A DNA stretch of 64,000 bases from Artemia franciscana (GCF_032884065.1 NC_088866.1:28030440-28094439), one strand, 5' to 3'; positions 40,861-52,886 are shown, counted from the stretch's first letter. Program-made: numbers and translations. The notes: generated by a model not told the origin, from the letters alone.

Positions 40861-42820
40861 ACTTCCAGGTAAGCTGGGACGATAAAATTTGGCAGGCGTA
40901 TCAGGGACCAGACCAGATTAAATTAGAAATAGTCGTTTCCCCGATTTGACCATCTGGGGGTGAGTGGGGGGCCGGTTAATTCGGAAAAATAGAAAAAATG
41001 AAGTATTTTTAACTTACAAACGGTTGATCAGATCTTAATGAAATTTGATGTTTGGAAGGATATCGTGTCTCAGAGCTGTTATTTTAAATCCTGACCGGAT
41101 CTGGTGACGTTGGGGGAGGGAAGTTGGGAGGGGGAAACCTAAAATCTTGGAAAAAACTTGGAGGGATCGAGATGAAACTTGGTGGGAAAAATGAGCACAA
41201 GTCCTAGATACATAATTGACGTAACCGGAATGGATCCGATCTCTTTGGGGTAGTTGGGGGGGGGGGGTTAATTCTGAAAAATTAGAAAAAAATTAGGTAT
41301 TTTTAACTTATGAACGAGTGATCGGATCTCAGTGAAATTCGATATTTCGAAGGGCATCGTGTCTCAAAGCTCTTACTTTAAATTCCGACCGGATCTGGTG
41401 ACATTGGCGGGAGTTTGGGGGGGACCTAAAATCATAGAAAACGCTTAGATTGGAGGGATCAGGATGAAACTTGGTGGGGAAAATAAGCAGAAGTCTTAGA
41501 TACGTGATTGACATAATTGGAACGGATCCGCTCTATTGGGGGGGGGGGGTTAATTCTGAAAAATTATAAACAATGACGTATTTTTAAGTTACAAAGGAGT
41601 GATCGGATCTTCATGAAACTTCATATTTAGAAGGACCTTGTAACTCAGATCTCTTATTTTAAATCTCAACAGGATCCAGCGTCATTGGGAGGGACAGTTG
41701 GGGGGACCTGAAATCTTAGAAAATGCTTAAAGCGGAGAGATCAGGATGAAACTGGATGGGAATAATAAAAACCTGTCTAAGATACGTGACTAACATAACC
41801 GGACCGGATCTGCTCTCTTTGGTGGAGTTGGGGGGGGGGGTAATTCGGAAAAATGAGGTATTTGTAACTTACGAACGGGTGACCAGATCTTAATGAAATT
41901 TGATATTTAGAAGGATCTTGTGCTTTAAAGTTCTAATTTTAAATTCTGTCCAGATCCTGTGACATTAGGGTGAGTTGAAGGGGGAACCCGGAATTCTTGG
42001 AAAACGTGAAAATTGGGGTATTTTTATTTTACGAATAGGTGGTCAGATCTTAATGAAACTTGATATATATGGAAGGATCTTATGTCTCAAATGCTCCATT
42101 TTCGACTCGAATTGGATCCGGGGACATAGGGGGTTGGAGGAGGGAAACATAAATCTTGGAAAACGCTTAGAGTGGAGAGATCGGGATGAAACTTGATGGG
42201 AAGAATAAGCACAAGTTCTAAATACGGGATTGATATAATTGGAACGGATCCGTTTTCTTTGGAGGAGCTGGGGGTGTTAATTTGGAAAAATTAAAAAAAT
42301 TGAGGTATTTTTAACTTAAGAGCGGGTGACTGGATCTGAATGAAATTTGATATTTAGAAGGAATTCATGTCTCAGAGCTCTTATTTTAAATCCCGACCAG
42401 ATCTGTTGACATTGGGGGAGTTGGAGGGGGAAATTGGAAATCTTCGAAAACGCTTAGACTGGAGGAATCGGGATGAAGCTTGGTGGATAGAATTAGCAAA
42501 TGTCCTTGATATCTGATTGACGTAACCGTACTGGATTCGCTCTCTTTGGAGGAGTTGGGGGGAGGGGTTCAGTGATTTGGCGAGTTTGGTGCTTCTGGAC
42601 GTGCTAGGACGATGAAAATTGGTAAGCGTGTCAGGGAGCTGCACAAATTGACTTGATAAAGTCGTTTTCCCAGATTCGACCATCTGGGGGGCTAAAGGGA
42701 GAGGAAAAACTAGAAAAAATGAGGTATTTATAATGTACGAGTGGGTGATCGGATCATAATGAATTTTGATGTTTAGAAGGACATCGTGACTCAGAGCTCT
42801 TATTTTAAATCCTGACCGGC
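40860..42820. repeat. Degenerate tandem array, about 285-bp units, GGATC-rich
   Basis: The block GA(T/C)C(A/G)GATCTTAATGAAATT recurs near 41028, 41318, 41601, 41880, 42041, 42328 and 42748. Most spacings are 279-290 bp, with one short (161) and one long (420). Each unit also has AAGGA...GTGTCTCA(G/A)AGCTCTTATTTTAAAT, CCGGATCTGGTGACATT, G-runs and GGATGAAACTTGGTGGG. Flanking segments (40870-40980 and 42595-42710) share GGTAAGCGTGTCAGGG-like and TTCGACCATCTGGGGG words. It reads as an old satellite or an internally repeated element. Confidence 0.65.
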
Positions 42821-43580
42821 ATTAAGCCTCTGATTTTCCTTTTAAATCAATCTATTGATTCTTAGAATTTTGTTAGAGCTCATACCATATGATCTCTTGG
42901 CTCTTAGCTCTTCTCGCCCCGTCACAAGTGCCATATGAGCTCTTAGCTCTTGTTAGAGTTAAATTTGTTTGCTCCAGGTTTCTGTGGAACATGGAGTAAC
43001 CAAACCTTTTATGAAACTTAAGTAAAAAAGATAAAGTTTTCATTTGAAAGTGGAGCATACGATTGAATTATCAAAACGAGTCTGTCTGACTCTTATTTCA
43101 TTGTTTTTGTTCAGTTCATTTAAATTAATACCCTCGTATGAGTCGAGAGAGTCAATTCCTTCAAATTGATCTCTTTTACTCTCTTTCCTGAATTATTCTC
43201 GAATTGAGAATTTTTAAGGTAATGTATGTTCAGTTGCACTTTGGTATTCCTGATCTATGGTATCCTGCTGATCTTCTCTTTGAGAACAACTTTGGAAACT
43301 AAATTTGGCAATTGTTTTAGGAACATATATGTTCAGTTCACTTAGGTGTTTCTTATATGCAGTATCCTTCTGATCTTCTCTTTAAGCACAACATAGGAAA
43401 CTGTTTTTGGCAATTGATTAAGAAATTTAAAAACATCAAATACAACCATTAAGGGTGATAGCAACAATTTAACAGAAAATTTCCTCTTGGTATCTGTTTT
43501 CCTTATCAAGAAGGAAGAGTCTGTTAGTTTTCAATATTTAGATCGAGTTCAACAAAAACTATACAATTTTTATCTTACAG
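42821..43580 (+). other. Upstream region or first intron of the Ser/Pro-rich gene
   Basis: Ends in a good acceptor (TATCTTACAG at 43571-43580). Two related 60-bp segments (GTTCAGTTGCACTTTGG..., GTTCAGTTCACTTAGG...) at 43229 and 43330 each run through GATCTTCTCTTTGA/TAA. No exon is recognised in it. The first, non-coding exon is presumably further upstream. Confidence 0.45.
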
Positions 43581-44442
43581 GTTGGACCAATGGCATCAGA
43601 AGGGAGTAAAGATCAGTCAGAAGAATGTGGGAGCAACAACTATTGGGGAAACCAAGAAGGAATTCGACTAAGTCCAGCTCAGTTTCTTTTCCAATCTCCC
43701 TGTGTATTCCCCACTGACATAATAACATCATCTCAGCAAAGGGGCCCCCTTTCAAATTCAATTTATCCCCAGTTTTACAGCAGTCCTTTAACATCGGGCT
43801 CATGGAAAGATCAAAAATCCGTAAATAACGACTACTCATACAGAGGGGGAGCATCTGTATTCTCTAGTAATCCTTCCCAGTCACCTATAGGGTTATTTCA
43901 ACAGGGAGCTGCTGCCTCTTCTGTTGGATGTGACAAAACATACGATCTTTTTAATGGAGGAAGATGGGATCTACATAATTTGGGAGTGCATACAGAGAAC
44001 CCTTTTTCTCTGCCTCCTCATCTTGCAGTTAATTCAACGTCAATAGAAAAAGAAAATGAGGAGCCTACTCCCTATCCACCGACACCAGAAAAGACTGTTG
44101 GATGTAAACCATCTTATAAAGATATTCTCAGTAAATCAGCATCATTAAATAAAATTGGACATATTTCACCAACATCATTCGCAGTTCAGTATGAAACAGT
44201 CAAACCTGGGAGCACTACTATTCCCAAAGCTCCTGAGCAGAGTAAGCATAGAATATCTCAAAGGAATTCTCTTCCTTCAACACCGACTCATAGTCTCACT
44301 CGCTCAACTGACAAAAGAAGCTTACAAGATGTTGACGATGAATTTGTAATCCTGAAGGACAATTTTGTTACTTCAAATGGACTACCTGCAAATGTTGACT
44401 CTGGAAAGAAAAAATTTAAACATTTTGATGTGACGTCAGGAG
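43581..44442 (+). CDS. Unknown Ser/Pro-rich protein, N-terminal coding exon
   Basis: The acceptor ends at 43580. Nine bases of 5' UTR precede an ATG at 43590 (ACCAATGG context). The exon encodes 284 residues up to a phase-1 donor (GAG|GTAAGA). The protein is rich in Ser, Pro, Asn and Gly and looks intrinsically disordered. Recognisable words are PTPYPPTPEKT, KPSYKDILSKSAS, SLPSTPTHSLTRS and DVDDEFVILKDNF. The SYKDIL and acidic VDDEFVIL segments look like short conserved motifs in a disordered scaffold or RNA-associated protein, but I cannot name the family. There are no stops over 853 coding bases, and codon use is unlike the flanking repeats. Confidence 0.65.
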
Positions 44443-45797
44443 GTAAGAATACTTACCCGTAATTTTTCGACATTCAACTACCATTACCTGGGGTAGGGAC
44501 GTCTTTGGTGTTTGGGTGTTGGGCTCCCCCCAAACTGCTAAAATTTTTGGGTGCTTCATATTTAAATTACGGAATAAAATTTGGTTGTGATTATCCCCCC
44601 CCTGAAATGTAATCCTTGCACAGATCCCCAATCAAGCTTACCACCATAAGACGTTTATTGCTTTTTTTGTTTTATTTATATGTTTCCCTTATTACCTATT
44701 TCTGTTTGCTGATATTAGTTTTATGCTCTTCAAAACGTTATCTTCTTGAGTTTATATTCTTTAGGGTACATTAATGGTTTGACAGTTAATGATTTATTGC
44801 TTGAAATCTTTTCAAAACTAAAAAAAATAATTCTCCTTTGTGTAGGTTGCAAAAGCTGTAAATTAGGTTAACAGTTAGGTTAACATGTTTGTCTTTTTTA
44901 TTTCTTTTTATTGAGTCACCCAGTTTCCTGGTATGACCTTGTTCAGCTACGGTTGTCTGCTTAAAGACGTGACTTTAGTATATTTGGTGTTTTTTCCCAT
45001 TCTGTTCTACCAATATTTTGTTGTTGTTTTTTCCATTGGCTGTTCATGTATTACTTACTAAAAAGACAATATGGTTTATTTTGGAAAGATCCATCACTAA
45101 TAATCTAGATTACCAGATTTGCTTTTTGTTGTTTTTTGTTTGTTTTTTGTTTTGTTTGTTTTCTTTGCGACAAAAAAGAAAAACTCAAAGCTAGTAAAAT
45201 ATACAACTAGCAAATGTACAGACTTCAACAAAAATTACAATTGGGAAAAAAAAATGGAATTATACCTCAGTCTGCAAAGAAATTGGATAATATTTGATAC
45301 ACACAGGCCTGGTACTTAGCTGGGGCATTGGTGGCTGACATGGTAAAAGTGTATTTAAGGTCGCTTTTTCAATATTTTGGGTTATGCCTCCACGCTAATC
45401 TTGAGGGGGGAACGGGTTCACAGTACCCTTTTAATTTGTGCACTGTCCACCATCACGTCTGCATTCTGCTCAGATGTAATAATGTTACAAGATTGATGAG
45501 AATACAAAAAAATTTAGATACCAACTGAAGACTTAATTGTCAAGAACCCTGAAAGGTATCACGATTTATTTAGTTAACAAGATATATACATGAGCACACA
45601 GTTCAGTCTAATTACTTGCAGAACGAAACGTCCAGTGTTGAGTTATTGGGACCACCTCTGTTTGGTCCTGTATAACTATTTGCGACCATGTCCATGAGGT
45701 ATATGTTGTTCTATCAAAACTACCTTAATATTTTTCAAGCAAACACAGGAACACACAGATCTGTTCCTTGGGAGGGAGTTGTATTTTGTTTCGAAGG
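44443..45797 (+). other. Proximal part of the 16.6-kb intron
   Basis: AT-rich, with a TTTGTTTT-type run at 45125-45165. No gene or element end recognised before the Helitron coding repeat begins. Confidence 0.4.
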
Positions 45798-48700
45798 AAA
45801 GGAATCACAAGAACAGCAAGAAAACAGGCTTGCGGCTAATAGAGAAAGTAAGAAAAGAAAGCGTGCCGAGGAATCACAAGAACAGCAAGAAAACATGCTT
45901 GCGGCTGATAGAGAAAGTAAGAAAAGAAAGCGTGCCGAGGAACCAGAACAACAGTGTGAAAACAGGCTTGCGGCTGATAGAGAAAGTAAGAAAAGAAAGC
46001 GTGCCGAGGAATCACAAGAACAGCAAGAAAACAGGCTTGTGGCTGATAGAGAAAGTAAGAACAGAAAGCGTGCCGAGGAATCACAAGAACAGCATAAAAA
46101 CAGGCTTGCGGCTGATAGAGAAAGTAAGAAAAGAAATCGTGCCGAGGAACCACAACAATAGTGTGAAAACAGGCTTGCGGCTTATAGAGAAAGTAAGAAA
46201 AGAAAGCATGCCGAGGAATCACAAGAACAGCAAGAAAACAGGCTTGCGGCTGATAGAGAAAGTAAGAAAAGAAAGCGTGCCGAGGGATCACAAGAGCAAC
46301 CTGAAAATTATCGCCTGGCATTCAGGTACAGACCAGTCGATGATTATAGCTTGAGTAGATGTGTTCAAATTGGGACTATGTCTAAAATTTGTCCCTATTG
46401 CAAGGCCTTGAAATTCAATGGTGAAACAATGGGAATGTGTTGCGCCTCAGGAAAAGTTAAACTTCGTCTACTGGCTGCACCACCAGAGCCATTGAAGACT
46501 TTTCTTACTGGAACTACGTCAGAATCTAAGCGTTTTTATCACAGATCAGAAAATATAACTCATGTTTCCAAATGACGTCGTTTGGTGCCCAAATTGAAAA
46601 TCCAGATCAATTTATGCCTACTTTCAAAGTAAAAGGGCAAATTTATCATAGAGCAGGGTCCCTTCTACCATTCTCAGGCGAGAATCATAAATTTTTACAA
46701 TTGTACTTCATCAGTGATAGAAATTCTGAATTGAATGCACGTTGCGAAATTTCTCCCGACGTTGAGAGGACAATCGTTTCCCAATTGCAACATCTTTTCC
46801 ACGAAAATAATAATTTAGTGCGTCTGTTCAAAACAGCAATCGATGTTCAAAACTATCGGCGAAGTGGCAATCGTTATGGTCGGTGATCAGTTTTTACCTC
46901 GAGATATTATTCTTCATAAGCGAAACGCTAAGTTGGTAAGAATTGCTGAAACTCATCGATGCTACGATGCTCTACAATCTACATTGTCCTATCATTTTTT
47001 GGGATCGAGCCGACGGCTATCACTTTAATATTAAATTGATAAATCCAGCCACTAACAAAGAAATGAATAAGAAATGCAGTACAATGCATTAATATTCCTA
47101 TAGACTAATGATTCGGCAGGATGAAGACAATTATATTTTAAAATTCCGTCAATTGTTTCACCAATACATCGTTGATATGTATGCAAAAATTGAATCAGAA
47201 CGTTTGCTATTTTTCCGTCTGAATCAGACCAAGCTCCGCTCTGAACAACACATTCATTTGCGAAATGCAGTTGTAAATGATGGTAATACCACAAACGTTG
47301 GAAGATTAACGATTTTACCTTCGTCATATGCTGGCAGTCCCCTTCATATGCATGAATATGCTCAAGATGCTATTGCGTATGTTCGTCTCTATGGTCGTCC
47401 AGATTTATTTATTACATTTATATGTAATCAATCTTGGGACGAGATACAGCAGCTTGTACTTCAAGGACAATCGGCGGTTCATAGACATGACATTACGGCC
47501 CGTGTCTTCCGGCAAAAGTTGAAATCACTGATAAACTACATAGTAAAACTTAAAGTGTTTGGGTCAGTGCGATGCTGGATGTACTCAGTGGAATGGCAAA
47601 AACGAGGATTGCCACACGCACATATACTAATCTGGCTACATTATAAAATTACTTCTAATGAAATTGATGATGTGATTTCCGCTGAAATACCTGATGAAAA
47701 TGTCGATAAGGGGTTATATGATATTGTTGTAAAAAATATGATACATGGACCTTGCGGTGCACTGAACGAAAATTCACCATGCATGGCCAAAGGAAAGTGC
47801 ACAAAGCAATATCCTCGACTTTTAGTACCCAACACAATTACTGGCAATGATGGTTACCCACAATATAGAAGAAGATCTACTGAAGAAGGCGGTAAAACAG
47901 CAATAATAAAGAAGCGTAACGGTACCACCATCGAAGTAGATAACCAGTGGGTTGTTCCATATTCCCCATTATTATCAAAAACATTTAATGCGCACATAAA
48001 CGTTGAATACTGTAGCTCCGTAAAGGCAATCAAATACATATGTAAATCCGTCAACAAAGGCAGTGACATGGCAGTTTTTGGCTTGCAGTCTGAAATCAAA
48101 GATATCGACGAAATCGTACAATATCAGGCTGGAAGATACATAAGCAGTAATGAAGCTGTTTGGCGAATTCTTTAATTTCCGATACATGAACGTAGTCCAG
48201 CTGTTGTTCACTTAGCGGTACATTTACAGAATGGTCAACGTGTTTATTTTTCGGAATCCAACGTGCAACAAAGAGCCCTGAATCCACCGGATACAAAGTT
48301 AACTGCTTTTTTTCCGCTATGCAAAAATGATTCTTTTGCAAAAAACTGCTGTATACTGAAGTGCCTTCGTATTACACGTGGAATACTAAAAATAAAGTAT
48401 TTGAACGTCGAAAACAGGGTAAGTCAGTCGACGGCAAACCTACCATCTTCAAAGATACCACGATAGGAAGACTCTACACCGTTCACCCCAATCAACATGA
48501 ATGCTTCTTTCTACGCCTGCTTTTGGTGAATGTACCCGGTCCGACGTCCTTTGAGTATTTGAGAACTGTAAACGGTACTCTACATGAAACTTACCGTAGT
48601 GCATGCCAAGCTCTGAATTTATTGGAGAATGACCACCACTGGGCTAACTGCATCAATGACGCGTGCCAAACGTCAACTCCAAGTCAAATTCGTGCATTGT

Positions 48701-49431
48701 TTAGAATCATACTAACAACTTGCTCTCCTTCAGCTCCTACAGAGTTATGGGAAAAATATAAATCGAAAATGTCCGAAGATATAGTCCATCGAAAACGGTT
48801 AGATACATCAGATATGACTTTTGATTTTACATCAGAAATTTATAACTACACTTTAGTTATTATAGAAGATTTGTGCGTATGTATGGCAAACAAACCCCTT
48901 CAGGATTTGGGAATGCCTTCACCTAATCGTACCGCTGCTGTTTTGACATGTGTAGAATTGGATCGTGAAAAAAGTTACAGTACGAGTGATCTATTGTCGT
49001 ATGTACAAAATAATATTTCCAAGTTAACATCGGAACAAAAAGATATTTATGAAACGATAATGTATTTTGTCGATAACAACGTTGAAGAAATTTTCTTTTT
49101 GGATGCGCCAGGAGGTACTGGTAAAACGTTTGTGATAAAACTGATTCTGACATCAATTCGATCAAAAAATGATATAGCGTTGGCAATGGCGTCGTCCGGA
49201 ATAGCCGCAACGTTGCTGCCGGGTGGAAGAACTGCTCATTCCGCTTTGAAATTGCCTCTGAATTTGCATTCTACAGAAACTCCCACGTGCAATATTTCGA
49301 AATCATCTGGGATGGGTAAAGTATTGCAGCAATGCAAACTTATTATTTGGGACGAGTGCACAATGGCACACAAAAGATCGCTCGAGGCTCTGGATCAATG
49401 TTTGAAAGATTTGCAAGGGAATTTGAACTGA
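45798..49431 (+). mobile_element. Helitron copy A, truncated at both ends
   Basis: RepHel coding sequence without a TC 5' end or a CTAG 3' end. It begins inside the 23-residue repeat region and stops abruptly in the helicase just after the Walker B region (LKDLQGN). The 1.5-kb insertion repeat starts next to the break. The sequence is close to the full-length minus-strand copy at 52887-58450. Confidence 0.8.
45798..49431 (+). pseudogene. RepHel (Rep/helicase) of Helitron copy A
   Basis: Rolling-circle replication initiator fused to a PIF1-family helicase. In order: seven 23-residue repeats (KKRKRAEESQEQQ core), a zinc-finger-like CPYCKALKF...GMCCASGK block, the Rep HUH motif GLPHAHILIWL (near 47610), the Tyr block KAIKYICKSVNKG (near 48030), and the helicase with Walker A APGGTGKT (near 49110) and Walker B IIWDECTMAH (near 49350). 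Disruptions: TAG at 46159, a frameshift near 46530, a deletion of about 90 bp near 46840, frameshifts near 46985, and shifts between 48175 and 48361. In the Tyr block the second Tyr of the usual KY..KY is Ser. The helicase C-terminal half is missing. Confidence 0.8.
45830..46305 (+). repeat. Seven 69-bp (23-residue) tandem repeats at the RepHel N-terminus
   Basis: Units of 69 bp encode variants of LAADRESKKRKRAEESQEQQ plus three residues. Each carries a KKRKR-type basic cluster, likely a nuclear localisation or DNA-binding array with coiled-coil character. One unit contains the TAG at 46159. Confidence 0.8.
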
Positions 49432-49439
49432 AAACGAAT

Positions 49440-50988
49440 GAAGGGAGTTTGACTCTTTCTCTCAATTCTTCTTTTTAAAACAGTAAAAAACTTTAGCGTA
49501 AAGAGCGGGGCGTTGATGAGGAAGCAGCCTCTTTCATATACGAAGTAATTTCTGTGCGTTTTAAGTTTTAATGTCGCTCCTTACTTTCAGTTAAAAAAAC
49601 TTGTTTTTTTTTTATTTAATTTCTGAACGTTTTTGAATCAATGCATGTTTTGATTTTGGCTCTCCGCAAAGGAATAATCAAAACAAAATTTGCATATTTT
49701 TTTTTTTTTTTTGGCTCAATGGCTTTCTCATAATTTTGATCGAATGATTTTGAGAAAAAAAGAGCGGGGGACGAAGCCTAGTTGCCCCCCGATTTTTTGG
49801 TTAATTAAAAAGGCAACTAGAACTTTTAATTTTTTACGAATCTTTTTATTGGTAAAAGATTTACGTAACTTATAAATTAGCTTACGCAAAGAACTTATGT
49901 ATTCTCATGTTTTTATTACATATATGAGGGGATTCGCCCCATTGTCAGTACCTCGCTCTTTACACTAAAGCTTAAATTTTATCCCAATTCATTAAGAATG
50001 ACCCCCTGAATCACAAAAGCCGTAGAATAAGTAGTTGAAATTACTGAAAATACTTTAGCGTAAAGAGCAAGGTATTAGAAGGAGGTGAGCCCCTCATATG
50101 GGTAATAATTTCTGTTTGTTTTAAGTTTTATTGCTGTTCCTTACTTCCAGCTGAAAAAGCTTTTTCACTTTTATTTTTTAATTGTTTTTTTTTTAAATAA
50201 TGCTAGTAAATCCTGCTCACCATTCATGGAAATTTTCTTCTCCCATTACAAATTCTCGAAGGAAAGTTCCCCCAGCATATCCCCCTCTTCTCAACTTCCC
50301 AATAACCATTACTATATGTAAGCACTGGTCATAGTTTGTAACTTGTTGCCCCTCCCACGGGGACTGTGGGGGAGTAAGTCGTCCCCAAAGACATAGTTAT
50401 AAGGTTTTTCGACTACGCTGAATAAAATGGCTATCTCAGAATTTTGATCCGTTGACTTTGGGAAAATAATTAGCGTGGGTGGGGGCCTAGGTGCCCTCCA
50501 ATTTTTTTGGTCGCTTAAAAAGGGCACTAGAACTTTTCATTTCCGTTAGAATGAGCCCTCTTGCAACATTATAGGACAACTGGGTCGATACGATCACCCC
50601 TGGGAAAAAAAAACAAAAAAAACAAACAAATAAACACGCATCCGTGATCTGCCTTTTGGCAAAAAATGCAAAATTCCACATTTTGTAGATAGGAGCTCGA
50701 AACTTCTACAGTAGGGTTCTCTGATACGCTGAATCTGATGGTGTGATTTTCGTTAAGATTCTATGACTTTTAGGGGGCGTTTCCCCCTATTTTCTAAAAT
50801 AACGCAAATTTTCTTAGGCTCGTAACTTTTGATGGGTAAGACTAAACTTGATGAAACTTAAATATTTAAAACCAGCATTAAAATGCGATTCTTTTGATGT
50901 AGCTATTGGAATCAAAATTCCATTTTTTAGAGTTTTGGTTACTATTGAGCCGGGTCGCTCCTTACTACAGTTCGTTACCACGAACTGT
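49440..50988 (-). mobile_element. Unclassified 1.5-kb insertion repeat, copy 2
   Basis: Reverse-orientation relative of the element at 6031-7510. Its 5' end, ACAGTTCG TGGTAA CGAACTGT (read on minus from 50988), is followed outward by ATCAA, the same 5-mer that flanks copy 1. It contains the CGCTCTTTACGCTAAA words in both orientations near 49495, 49968 and 50063, and no ORF. The left end near 49440 is inferred from where Helitron copy A stops and extends further than copy 1 beyond CGCTCTTTACGCTAA. Confidence 0.6.
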
Positions 50989-50989
50989 T

Positions 50990-50991
<2 letters not shown>

Positions 50992-51070
<79 letters not shown>
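50992..51070. repeat. (TA)n microsatellite
   Basis: About 79 bp of pure TA directly abutting a Helitron 3' terminus. Confidence 0.95.
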
Positions 51071-51071
<1 letters not shown>

Positions 51072-51843
51072 TAGCTGTTGGGGTGGCGCTTCGCGCCACC
51101 CCAACACCTAGTTGGTGGGGGCGCTTCGCGCCCCCCCCAAGCCCCCCCGCGCGCGTAAGTCGTTACGCGCCATATTAGTTACGCGTCTGTGCATATAAAT
51201 AGCATTTATATTCCCTGTGTCCCGGTCGTCATTTGTGTCCTGTTGTCCCAGTTTGTAGTTCCTCTTTGAGTGTCCCGGTCGTCATTTATATTCCGTGTGT
51301 CCCAGTGTCCCGGTTGTCATTTGTGTCCAGGTCTGTAATTTCTATTCAAACAATCCCTGTGTCTCAGCCGTCAATTATATATCCCGCCTGTTCCCCCGGC
51401 GTCCCCGTTGTAGTTGTTTCCCTGCGTCCCGGTCGTCATTTATATTCCCGGTCGTGATTTGTGTCCGGGTGTCCCAGTCTGTAATTTTTCTTTGAGGTTC
51501 CTGGTCGTCATTTATATTCCCTCTGTGTCGGTCGTCATTTGTGTCCCGGTCTGTAATTTATCTTTGAGTGTTTTTTCTTTTTAGTTTTTTTTTAGTTTTT
51601 TACATTTTTTCAGTTTTTTTTTTCTTCTTTATTTTTCAGCGTCACTATGAAGTACATATCGCCGAACCTTCAGTCATTTTACAATTAAACATTTTTCCGT
51701 GAACGCATGTCTTAAATACCATTAATGACGCCACCGTCAAAGCAAAAATGACGACAACTAATTTCATGACGTCAGTCAACACAGAAACATGACGTCACCT
51801 GATCCACAGACAGACAGACAACTTATTTTTATATATATATAGA
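51071..51843 (-). mobile_element. Complete non-autonomous Helitron, 773 bp
   Basis: The 3' terminus is CTAG at 51071-51074 with a perfect 13-bp stem (GTTGGGGTGGCGC, loop TTC) at 51077-51105, six bases from the end. The 5' terminus reads TCTATATATATATAAAAATAAG from 51843. Host bases are A on the 5' side and T on the 3' side, the A|T target of Helitrons. The interior has imperfect GTCCCGGTCGTCATTT minisatellite units (51215-51570) and the 5' leader with TGACGTCA boxes. No Rep. Confidence 0.8.
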
Positions 51844-51931
51844 TATATATAAATATATATATATATATTTTTTCTTTTTAGTTTTTTTGTAGTTTTTACC
51901 TTTTTTAGTTTTTTTCTTCTTTTGTATTAAT

Positions 51932-52011
51932 GCTAAAGCCAAGGTTCAAACCTGGAGCCTCTCGGACCTAGAACCTGAAACATAAAGCTTTACCAACTCA
52001 GCTACTTCGGC
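51932..52011 (-). other. tRNA-like sequence within the Helitron
   Basis: Minus strand: a GCCGAAG acceptor-like start, T8-A9, a D-arm GCTGAGTTGGTAAAGC (good A box), and a T-arm CCAGG-TTTGAAC-CTTGG (good B box) followed by CTTTAGC, which pairs with the start apart from a mismatch. The anticodon arm does not form well. A tRNA relic or pol III promoter module, not a confident tRNA gene. Confidence 0.45.
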
Positions 52012-52364
52012 TTGAATACATTCGTTTTGAGCAGCTTCCTCGGGTGTTGCCATTGTAGGTTCTTCAGTCATTTTACAATTAGAAATTTCTCTTTCAACGG
52101 TCTTCTTACAATTAAAAATTTGTCTTTGAACGATATTCTTAAATACCTGTGTCCTAGTCGTCATTTATATTCCCTGTGTCCCGGTCGTCATTTGTGTCCC
52201 GGTCTGTAATTTCTCTTTGAGTGTTTTTTTTTTTTTTTAGTATTTTTTAGTTTTTTACATTTTTTCTTTTTTCAGTTTTCTTTTTCTTCTTTATTTTTCA
52301 GCTTCACTATGAAATACATATCGCCGAACCTTTGTTTTTTTAACTAAAATCTGGTAAAATCTGG

Positions 52365-52631
52365 TTAACTAAAATCCCAAACCCAATCATCATCGCTATC
52401 ATTTTCAGTTTTGATATGTTTGGACTCTCGCTGTCCAGGTGGATCTTCATCTAACTGAGCGGTTTTGCGTTCTTTAGCCTCAAGCCTGTTTCCTTGCTGT
52501 TCTTTTGATTCCTCGGCACGCTTTCTTTTCTGACTTTCTCTATCAGCAGCAAGTTTTTTGGCATAGACTCTTTGAGCATCTTCACCGGCTTTTGCCATTG
52601 TAAGTTCATCAGTCATTTTAAACTTAAACAT
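52365..52631 (-). CDS. Helitron accessory ORF: RepHel N-terminus fused to an acidic DDDW tail
   Basis: Eighty-eight residues. The first half (KMTDELTMAKAGEDAQRVYA, then one KKLAADRESQKRKRAEE repeat) matches the start of the full-length RepHel. The second half (ERKTAQLDEDPPGQRESKHI, then KTENDSDDDWVWDF) is absent from it. The same acidic tail recurs at 59480-59662 extended by DLDKVINAYQILVKKNKG. Function unknown; two related copies suggest it is a real family module rather than random sequence. Confidence 0.45.
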   Translation of the reverse strand: MFKFKMTDELTMAKAGEDAQRVYAKKLAADRESQKRKRAEESKEQQGNRLEAKERKTAQLDEDPPGQRESKHIKTENDSDDDWVWDFS

Positions 52632-52784
52632 TAATAGATTTCTACGTGAACATATATGTCTTAAATATCTTTAATGACGTCACCGTCATAGCAAAAATGA
52701 CGACAACTAATTTCATGACGTCAGTCAACACAGAAACATGACGTCACCTGATCCACAGACAGACACACAGACAGACAACTTATT

Positions 52785-52886
<102 letters not shown>

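Noticed and set aside
41329..42683. Short ORFs in the tandem array
   Set aside because: They differ between units and do not recur in frame, so they are chance openings in repeat DNA.
43570..43854. Antisense ORF over the first Ser/Pro-rich exon
   Set aside because: The + strand frame is three times longer with good splice sites and start context.
45830..46305. Regular direct repeats that could suggest a CRISPR array
   Set aside because: Units are contiguous coding repeats without spacers, in a eukaryotic Helitron.
45779..46354. Alternative-frame and antisense ORFs over the 69-bp repeats
   Set aside because: A 69-bp period is divisible by three, so other frames stay open by chance. The KKRKRAEE frame continues into the Rep domain and is the real one.
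50814..51111. Open frames of repeating Tyr-Ile through the TA tracts (also at 52784-53011 and 63196-63381)
   Set aside because: They are translations of (TA)n microsatellite and Helitron terminus, not genes.
51932..52011. A functional tRNA gene
   Set aside because: The anticodon arm does not pair and the acceptor has a mismatch, so it was kept only as tRNA-like.
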